DNA of 47,948 nucleotides from Sphingomonadales bacterium. GTDB lineage: Bacteria; Pseudomonadota; Alphaproteobacteria; Sphingomonadales; Sphingomonadaceae. This document shows positions 43,284 through 47,948 of the stretch, piece after piece. The notes under the pieces are model-generated. The model saw only the letters and a list, made by a program, of their open reading frames with translations. It did no database searches and was not told the origin of the DNA. Both the position numbers and the translations under genes were made by a program. Each line of letters begins with the position of its first letter. The first letter of the stretch is position 1. The stretch is from positions 1 through 47,948 of the forward strand of contig JAGWPW010000107.1 of assembly GCA_028870315.1 (NCBI GenBank), read 5' to 3'.

Positions 43284-45326
43284 TCAGGCGGGCGCGGGTT
43301 CACGCCTTGCCCTTACCACGTCCTCGGCGTGCCGTCCGGCAAGTTCGGCAAGATGATCGAACGCGGTTTCGAACTGGGCAAGGCCCTGGCTCTGCGCGCG
43401 CAGCTCGGCATCGAGCCCTTCGAGCCCGGCCTCGGGGAGCAGCGCCTCGACGCGTTCCCAGCGCGGCCAGTCGGGATGCTGCGACAGGCCGAGAATCTGC
43501 CCGCGCCGCGCCGACAGCACCGATCCGGCCTTGGACGCGGTGCCTTCGGGGGTGTCGATGACGATCCGGCAGACCGGTTCGAGGACATAGGGCTCGGCCG
43601 CGGCCAGCGCTTCGCCCATCGCCATGCGCCCGGCGATGCGGAAGGCGAGTTCGGACGAATCGACCGAATGATACGAGCCGTCGGTCAGCACCACCTCGAC
43701 ATCGACCACCGGAAAGCCGAGCGGCCCCGCCGCCATCGCATCGCGCACCCCGGCCTCGACCGCGGGGATCCATTGCCGCGGCACCACCCCGCCGCTGATC
43801 CGCTCGCCGAACAGGAAGCCCTCGCCGCGCGCGCGGGGGGCGATTTCGATGATGACATCGCCATATTGGCCATGGCCGCCCGACTGCTTCTTGTGCCGGC
43901 CGCGCTGGCTGGCGCCGCGCCGGATCGATTCGCGATAGGCGATGCGCGGCGCCCGGGCATCGACCTTGACGCCATACTGGCGGGCGAGCCGATCGATCAC
44001 CACCGCGAGTTGCTCCTCGTTCACCCCGCGCAGCAGCGTGTCATGCGTCGCCTCCTCCTGCGACCAGCTGAGCGAGGGGTCTTCCTCGCAAAGCCGATGC
44101 AGCGCCGCCGAAAGCTTGACGTCGTCCTTGCGGTCATGCGCGGCGATGGCGAGCGCGGCGTTGCGCGGGGGATATTCGACCGCGACCACCCGGCCCGGCT
44201 CGCCCTTGCGGCCCAGCACCATGCCGGTGCGCGCGGCATCGAGCTTGCCGATGGCGATGATCTCGCCGGGCTGCGCCTGCGGCTGCTTGGCGGTCCGGTC
44301 GCCCTGCACCGCGAACAGCGCGCCGCAGCGCGCGCTTTCGCTCTCGCCGGTCAGTTCCTCGCCCTCGCTCAGCGGCTGGCCATGGACCCGCGCATAGGCG
44401 AGCCGGCCCATCGCCCCGCCCTGGGCGATCTTGAGGACATGGACCCCGCGCGGGTTGCCGATGCGCGCCGCCGCCGCGTCGGGTGCCGGGGTTTCATGGC
44501 GCAGCAGCTTCAGCAGCCGCTGGATACCGCCGCCGTTCGTCGCCGAGGTCAGGATGACCGGGACCAGGCGGTTGGTCGCGGTATCCTCGGCCAGATCGGC
44601 CATCACCACCGCAGGGTCGGCCGGCTCGTCCATCAGCAGCGCTTCGAGCAGCGCATCGTCGAAATCGGCGAGCGTCTCTAGCAGCCGGCCGCGGTCGGCG
44701 CGTTCGCGTTCGCTCACGCCTGCGGGAATGTCGATGCGCTGCGAAATGCCGTGCGGGCAGTAGCGATAGGCGCGTTCAAGCGCGAGATCGACATAGCCGG
44801 TCACCGCCTCGCCCTCGCGGATCGGGATCTGGCGCAGCGCCAGCGGCTCGCGGCTGAGCGGCTGCAATTCGCTGACCAGCGCATGCACCGCCCCGGCGCG
44901 CGCGCTTTCGATGCGGTTGATCACGATCGCATGGGGAATGCCCAGCCGGTCGAGCCGGCGCAGCCACGGCGCGGCGAGCAGCGCGCGATCGGGGGCGGGG
45001 TCGATCACCACCAGCGCCAGATCGACGCTCGGCAGCGCGGCCAGCCCGTCGGCCATGAACCCGACCGATCCGGGCACGTCGATCAGCCCGAAGCGATCGC
45101 CCATATAGTCGAAATGGAAAAGGTTGATCCGCGTCGAGCCGCCGCGCATCCGCGCCTCGGGGCTGGCATCGCCGAGCGAGGTGCCGGCAGCGACGCTGCC
45201 GACCCGGGTGACCGCCCCGCTGGCGAAAAGCAGCGCTTCGGCAAGGCTGGTCTTGCCCGTCCCGGCCGGTCCGAGAAGCGCGACGCAGCGCACCGCGCCA
45301 TGAAGCCTTTCGTTCGGTATGCCCAT
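43284..45326 (-). CDS. EF-G-like translational GTPase, divergent
   Basis: 680 residues with the full five-domain length of elongation factor G. The P-loop is GPAGTGKT (19-26). Where EF-G has the DTPGH motif this protein has DVPGS (83-87), so the catalytic His is replaced by Ser. The guanine-specificity motif NKMD is NRIE (137-140). The switch I stretch reads MRGGSTRINLFHFD instead of RGITI. Later domains look like EF-G (GGHGQYGDVIIEI, YHSVDSSELAFRIAGRMA, LEPVCRIVIDTPEGTASK). It is probably a paralogue with a specialised role, or with altered or lost GTPase activity, rather than the main EF-G. The start is ATG 45326 with a GGAGG SD; the frame upstream is noncoding-looking. It is divergent from the LexA-box gene. 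Confidence 0.88.
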   Translation of the reverse strand: MGIPNERLHGAVRCVALLGPAGTGKTSLAEALLFASGAVTRVGSVAAGTSLGDASPEARMRGGSTRINLFHFDYMGDRFGLIDVPGSVGFMADGLAALPSVDLALVVIDPAPDRALLAAPWLRRLDRLGIPHAIVINRIESARAGAVHALVSELQPLSREPLALRQIPIREGEAVTGYVDLALERAYRYCPHGISQRIDIPAGVSERERADRGRLLETLADFDDALLEALLMDEPADPAVVMADLAEDTATNRLVPVILTSATNGGGIQRLLKLLRHETPAPDAAAARIGNPRGVHVLKIAQGGAMGRLAYARVHGQPLSEGEELTGESESARCGALFAVQGDRTAKQPQAQPGEIIAIGKLDAARTGMVLGRKGEPGRVVAVEYPPRNAALAIAAHDRKDDVKLSAALHRLCEEDPSLSWSQEEATHDTLLRGVNEEQLAVVIDRLARQYGVKVDARAPRIAYRESIRRGASQRGRHKKQSGGHGQYGDVIIEIAPRARGEGFLFGERISGGVVPRQWIPAVEAGVRDAMAAGPLGFPVVDVEVVLTDGSYHSVDSSELAFRIAGRMAMGEALAAAEPYVLEPVCRIVIDTPEGTASKAGSVLSARRGQILGLSQHPDWPRWERVEALLPEAGLEGLDAELRAQSQGLAQFETAFDHLAELAGRHAEDVVRARREPAPA

Positions 45327-45556
45327 CCGGCCGCCTCCTTGCTTGCGAAGGCGCGTCGGGCGCTTGGCCTGCGTCGGACGCGCAAGGACAGGGACAAAGG
45401 CTGGTCCGCTTCGCGCCCCGACGCAAGCGAAAACTCGTGACGGGCGGGCGCTGCGGATCGGGTTTGCGCGCCGCGCGCGCCGCGCCATGGCGCCGCCCCG
45501 CGGTAACGCCAAATTCAGCTTGCGCGAACCGGAATGAGAACATATCAAAAACATAT

Positions 45557-45571
45557 GTTCTATATGTGTTC
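45557..45571. promoter_or_regulatory. LexA box (alphaproteobacterial SOS motif)
   Basis: GTTC (45557-45560), seven bases (TATATGT), GTTC (45568-45571) is an exact match to the GTTC-N7-GTTC direct repeat recognised by LexA in alphaproteobacteria. It lies in a locally AT-rich stretch just before the GTG start proposed for the next gene. An upstream inverted pair GAACATAT / ATATGTTC (45538-45560) extends the symmetry. A candidate promoter, TTGCGC (45520-45525) and TATCAA (45543-45548), is 17 bases apart and would be blocked by LexA. Confidence 0.75.
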
Positions 45572-45578
45572 AGATTCG

Positions 45579-45947
45579 GTGCTGACCGGCGGCAGGCGCA
45601 CGGCGGGCGTTGCCGCGCGATGCCCCGCCTCGTCGCGGTTCCTCGCGATCCGCCTTGGGGCGTCGCCGGCCAGCGGGCGCGCGCTCGGCGCGCTGGTGGG
45701 AATCGCGCGGCGCTGCGGGGCGCGGCTGCATGGGTGGACGGGGCATGGCGGCTGCGTGTTCGATCTCGACGATTGCCCGGTCGATCCCGCCGCGGTGCGT
45801 GTCCGGCTGCTGGGGACGATGCGGCTGGCGGGCTTTGCGGTGACCAGCGGGCTGGCGGACAGCGCACAGGCGGCCTGGGCAGGGGCTGCGCGCGGCGGTG
45901 CGATCGTCGGGCAGGGCCAACCCGGCGGCGGCGTTCTGGCGCGATAG
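45579..45947 (+). CDS. small SOS-regulated protein, possible ImuB-like relic
   Basis: From GTG 45579 the frame gives 122 residues; the frame is open back to 45534, but that would run through the LexA box. The codon pattern has strong third-position GC, supporting a real gene. FLAIRLGASPASGRALGALVG, then GHGGCVFDLDDCPVD, then LAGFAVTSGLADSAQAAWAGA vaguely resembles part of the N-terminal region of ImuB-type Y-family polymerase-like proteins, but no polymerase active site is present. No imuA or dnaE2 follows, although those are the genes LexA usually controls in this group. I do not recognise a function. It may be a relic or a new DNA-damage-induced protein. Confidence 0.6.
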   Translation: MLTGGRRTAGVAARCPASSRFLAIRLGASPASGRALGALVGIARRCGARLHGWTGHGGCVFDLDDCPVDPAAVRVRLLGTMRLAGFAVTSGLADSAQAAWAGAARGGAIVGQGQPGGGVLAR

Positions 45948-46173
45948 CCTGTTTCAGCCCCGCCATCTTGCCCGGCCCGTCAAGCCCATCGCGGCTTCCC
46001 GCTTGTCACCCTGCGCCATCCCCTGCTAACCGCGCGGAAAGTGCTTCCCGTATTGGTCGGGCGCAAGCCCTCGATGCCGACTCAGTGCGGCATTTCGGCC
46101 TGTGATAGTGTGGATCTAGGGGGGAAGATTTCCGAGGGTCGAGCCATATGGCTTCTAAAGCCCTTGAAATCGC

Positions 46174-46218
46174 TGGAGCGGGCGAAGGGATTCGAACCCT
46201 CGACCCCAACCTTGGCAA
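46174..46218 (-). tRNA. 3' fragment of tRNA-Gly(GCC), attachment-site core
   Basis: The minus strand reads TTGCCAAGGTTGGGGTCGAG and onward through a T-loop TTCGAAT to CGCCCGC-T-CCA. This is the anticodon loop (GCC), the variable region, the T-arm, the acceptor strand, the U discriminator and the CCA of tRNA-Gly. The 5' half is absent: beyond the anticodon loop the sequence turns to unrelated AT-rich DNA that cannot form the anticodon or acceptor stems. This is the classic footprint of tyrosine-recombinase integration into a tRNA gene. The orientation makes it the end farther from the intact tRNA. Confidence 0.88.
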
Positions 46219-46409
46219 TTTTGAAATTTCCTTACGCCATGACTCGATATGACACGATATAGCTCTATATTCAACATGTTATGTTACGCCACTTTCGCCG
46301 CACTATCCGATTTCCGCCGACTAAACGCCCTTTTCTGCTTACGTATTGCTTACTTTTGGTCTAGAAGCGATCCGCGTAAGCAAGCGGTAGACGCAGGATC
46401 GAAGCGGAC
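46219..46409 (+). promoter_or_regulatory. AT-rich region with inverted repeats upstream of the integrase
   Basis: Between the attachment core and the integrase the DNA is AT-rich with short symmetric sites: ATATAG-CT-CTATAT (46257-46270) and AACATGTT, plus a tandem CGATATGACACGATAT (46245-46260). These could be arm-type recombinase or excisionase binding sites, or the integrase promoter and operator. No ORF is seen. Confidence 0.45.
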
Positions 46410-47657
46410 ATGGCAAAACTCACCAAGAAGGCGATCGACGCCCTGCCGATCCCCCCGAAGGGACAAACCTTCCACTGGGATACTGAAACTCGGGGGTTTG
46501 GAATCCGCGTTGGGGCATCCGGGGCGAAAACCTTTGTCATCCAGTATCGCAACGTCGATGAGCGTTCTCGCCGGGTCAAGCTCGGGCGGTATGGCATTTT
46601 CACTGTCGAGCAAGCCCGCGATCTGGCCAAGATCAAGCTGGGTGAAGTTGCGGCGGGCGGCGACCCGGCCGAGGCAGTTGTCCAGGCTCGCAAAGATGTC
46701 ACCGTTGCGGAGCTATGCGATTGGTATCTGGAAGAGGCCCGCGCAGGCCGCATTCTTGGGCGACGCAACAGACCCATCAAGGCCTCGACCCTCAACATGG
46801 ACGAGAGCCGAATCAAGTCACACATCAAGCCCCTGGTTGGTCAGCGCAAGGCGCGCCATCTGTCCGTGGCTGATGTCGAGGCAATGCAGGCCGACGTTGT
46901 AAATGGAAAAACTGCGAAACCACGCACGGGCGGTCGCGGCGGCGTTAGCACTGGCGGCGCAGGCGTTGCCCCCCGCGTGGTGAGTACGCTTCAAAGCGTG
47001 CTTGGTCATGCGAAGCACAAGGGATTGCTGAAGGAACATCCCACCAAGGGGGCTCGCAAACTCGCGACCAACAAGAAGAAACGTCGTTTGAGTGTTACCG
47101 AGATCGAAGATCTGGGGGCGGCCATGGTGGTGGCAGAGCGTCATGGCGAAAACCCGGTGGGGATTGCCATCATCAAGCTGCTGTTGCTGACCGGCTTCCG
47201 GCGCCAGGAGGGGCAAGCCATGCGACGCGACTGGCTGAACGCCGGAGGGGGCTACGTGGCGTTCCCAGACACCAAAGGCGACGCTCAACTTCGTGCGATC
47301 GGCGCTCCCGCGATTTCGTTGATACAGGAGCAGCCCTCGGTCGCCACCAATCCCTACGTATTTCCGTCTGCGGGAACGGATCGCCCGATCACGACGGCCC
47401 GGGATTGCCTCGGTCGTCTGTGCGCCATCGCGAAAATTGCCAACGCAACTCCGCATACACTGCGGCATACCTTCGGCAGCGTCGCGGGCGACCTTGGCTT
47501 TTCCGAACTGACGATCGCCGCCATGCTTGGGCATGCCGCACAGACGGTGACGCAGGGCTATATCCATGTGGATGAGGCCCTGCGATTAGCAGTGGCGCGG
47601 ACATCGGAAGAGATTGCGGCGATCCTCGAGAGAGGTGCGTCTCGCGCAGGAATCTGA
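46410..47657 (+). CDS. tyrosine recombinase/integrase
   Basis: 415 residues. The N-terminal arm-binding domain (MAKLTKKAIDALPIPPKGQT, then WDTETRGFGIRVGASGAKTF) is the DUF4102 type found in P4-like and island integrases. The catalytic domain has Arg264 in LLLTGFRRQEG, Lys289 in PDTKGDAQ, His349-x-x-Arg352 in ATPHTLRHTFG, His375 in MLGHAAQTV, and the nucleophile Tyr384 in TQGYIHVDEA, so all core residues are present. The protein is probably active for integration and excision at tRNA-Gly. Its codon use is less GC-rich than the chromosome to the left. The next gene is convergent, 10 bases away. Confidence 0.96.
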   Translation: MAKLTKKAIDALPIPPKGQTFHWDTETRGFGIRVGASGAKTFVIQYRNVDERSRRVKLGRYGIFTVEQARDLAKIKLGEVAAGGDPAEAVVQARKDVTVAELCDWYLEEARAGRILGRRNRPIKASTLNMDESRIKSHIKPLVGQRKARHLSVADVEAMQADVVNGKTAKPRTGGRGGVSTGGAGVAPRVVSTLQSVLGHAKHKGLLKEHPTKGARKLATNKKKRRLSVTEIEDLGAAMVVAERHGENPVGIAIIKLLLLTGFRRQEGQAMRRDWLNAGGGYVAFPDTKGDAQLRAIGAPAISLIQEQPSVATNPYVFPSAGTDRPITTARDCLGRLCAIAKIANATPHTLRHTFGSVAGDLGFSELTIAAMLGHAAQTVTQGYIHVDEALRLAVARTSEEIAAILERGASRAGI

Positions 47658-47667
47658 GGATCTGGGA

Positions 47668-47948
47668 CTATTCACGCGCCTTGTCGATCGCGGCCACCAC
47701 ATCCACCAGTTGTTCTCTGAGCCCAAGGATACCCACGGCCAACACAAGATCCGGGCGGTCGGCCAATTCCAGCACGGCCTTGAGCACAATGTTGGAATGC
47801 CGCATCAGAACGACCAGATTATCCGAACTGGGGCCGTTTTTGCCGTCAAACCAGTTGCGCACCGCCCGCTCGTTTGAATGCGTAAGTCGGGCGACCGTCT
47901 TGACCGCCGACGGTGTTGCGCCGAATTCGGCCCGCAGTGCGGCCGCGA
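47668..47948 (-). CDS. helix-turn-helix DNA-binding protein, 5' truncated by window edge
   Basis: The open frame has its stop at 47668-47670 and runs off the right edge, giving 93 codons. Reading on the minus strand, LRAEFGATPSAVKTVARLTHSNERAVRNWFDG is a Cro/C1-like or XRE-type helix-turn-helix, followed by KNGPSSDNLVVLMRHSNIVL and a leucine- and valine-rich tail. Similar small regulators are common on proteobacterial genomic islands. A later GTG in the same frame (VRNWFDG) gives a shorter product but would lack the helix-turn-helix. Probably a regulator of the element's own genes. Confidence 0.75.
   Translation of the reverse strand, partial: AAALRAEFGATPSAVKTVARLTHSNERAVRNWFDGKNGPSSDNLVVLMRHSNIVLKAVLELADRPDLVLAVGILGLREQLVDVVAAIDKARE

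Larger units (their letters stand above)
46174..47948 (+). mobile_element. left end of an integrative element or genomic island (continues past the window)
   Basis: The tRNA-Gly 3' fragment, an AT-rich lead region, a tyrosine recombinase, and a phage/island-type helix-turn-helix gene are together typical of an integrated element. Base composition and codon use change at about 46218 from the very GC-rich chromosome to more moderate GC. The intact tRNA-Gly and a second core copy should lie beyond the right edge. Confidence 0.8.

Noticed and set aside
42501-44681. Long plus-strand open frame opposite the methyltransferase and EF-G-like genes
   Set aside because: Shadow frame with no family pattern.
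45579-45947. imuA or imuB gene
   Set aside because: The LexA box fits the imu operon, but the protein is too short and lacks ImuA or Y-family core motifs. Kept only as an unknown SOS-type gene.

Overview
The window looks like chromosomal DNA of a sphingomonad-type alphaproteobacterium. It is very GC-rich with strong third-position GC bias. It carries two proteins with the PEPxxW C-terminal sorting signal common in Sphingomonadales, a complete alphaproteobacterial SUF operon headed by an Rrf2 regulator, an lptB-rpoN pair, and a LexA box of the alphaproteobacterial GTTC-N7-GTTC form. The species cannot be named from sequence alone. Protein functions below come from motif and family recognition, not database searches.

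Layout. 1-2.7 kb: the end of a GGDEF-EAL protein, an adenosine-kinase-like PfkB kinase and a small lipoprotein. 2.6-8.3 kb: the SUF iron-sulfur assembly operon (Rrf2 regulator, sufB, C, D, S, T, A), nearly all translationally coupled and closed by a hairpin. 8.3-9.8 kb: a PEPxxW exported protein with a good promoter, a short-chain dehydrogenase remnant, three copies of a palindromic repeat, and a candidate minus-strand small RNA ending in a textbook terminator. 9.8-26.3 kb: housekeeping and accessory genes. These are TldE/PmbA and, 8 kb away, TldD; LptB and RpoN; a periplasmic aspartic protease; NadB with an ABC ATPase; a GDSL esterase with a PEPxxW tail; a phosphotransferase-like protein; an LLM oxidoreductase; a dienelactone hydrolase; two VOC proteins; and a GST-like protein.

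26.4-35.7 kb holds the most unusual content: a four-gene, fully overlapping minus-strand operon. It encodes a pentaheme cytochrome c554-like protein, a lipoprotein with two GlcG/HbpS-type domains, a large outer-membrane beta-barrel, and a 1358-residue decaheme protein with a C-terminal LVIVD-type repeat region. The set resembles in outline a porin-cytochrome electron conduit, but with unusual parts. It is the best candidate here for an undescribed system.

36-45.9 kb: a ThDP enzyme of the acetolactate synthase type with an aldehyde dehydrogenase, a ParD/ParE-like toxin-antitoxin pair with a perfect operator, a PQQ-dependent dehydrogenase with a cytochrome domain, DUF2177 and exported-methyltransferase genes, a divergent EF-G-like GTPase, and a small gene behind a LexA box. 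46.2 kb to the right edge: the left end of an integrated element. A 45-bp 3' fragment of tRNA-Gly(GCC) marks the attachment site, followed by a tyrosine recombinase and a partial helix-turn-helix gene. The intact tRNA should lie beyond the right edge.
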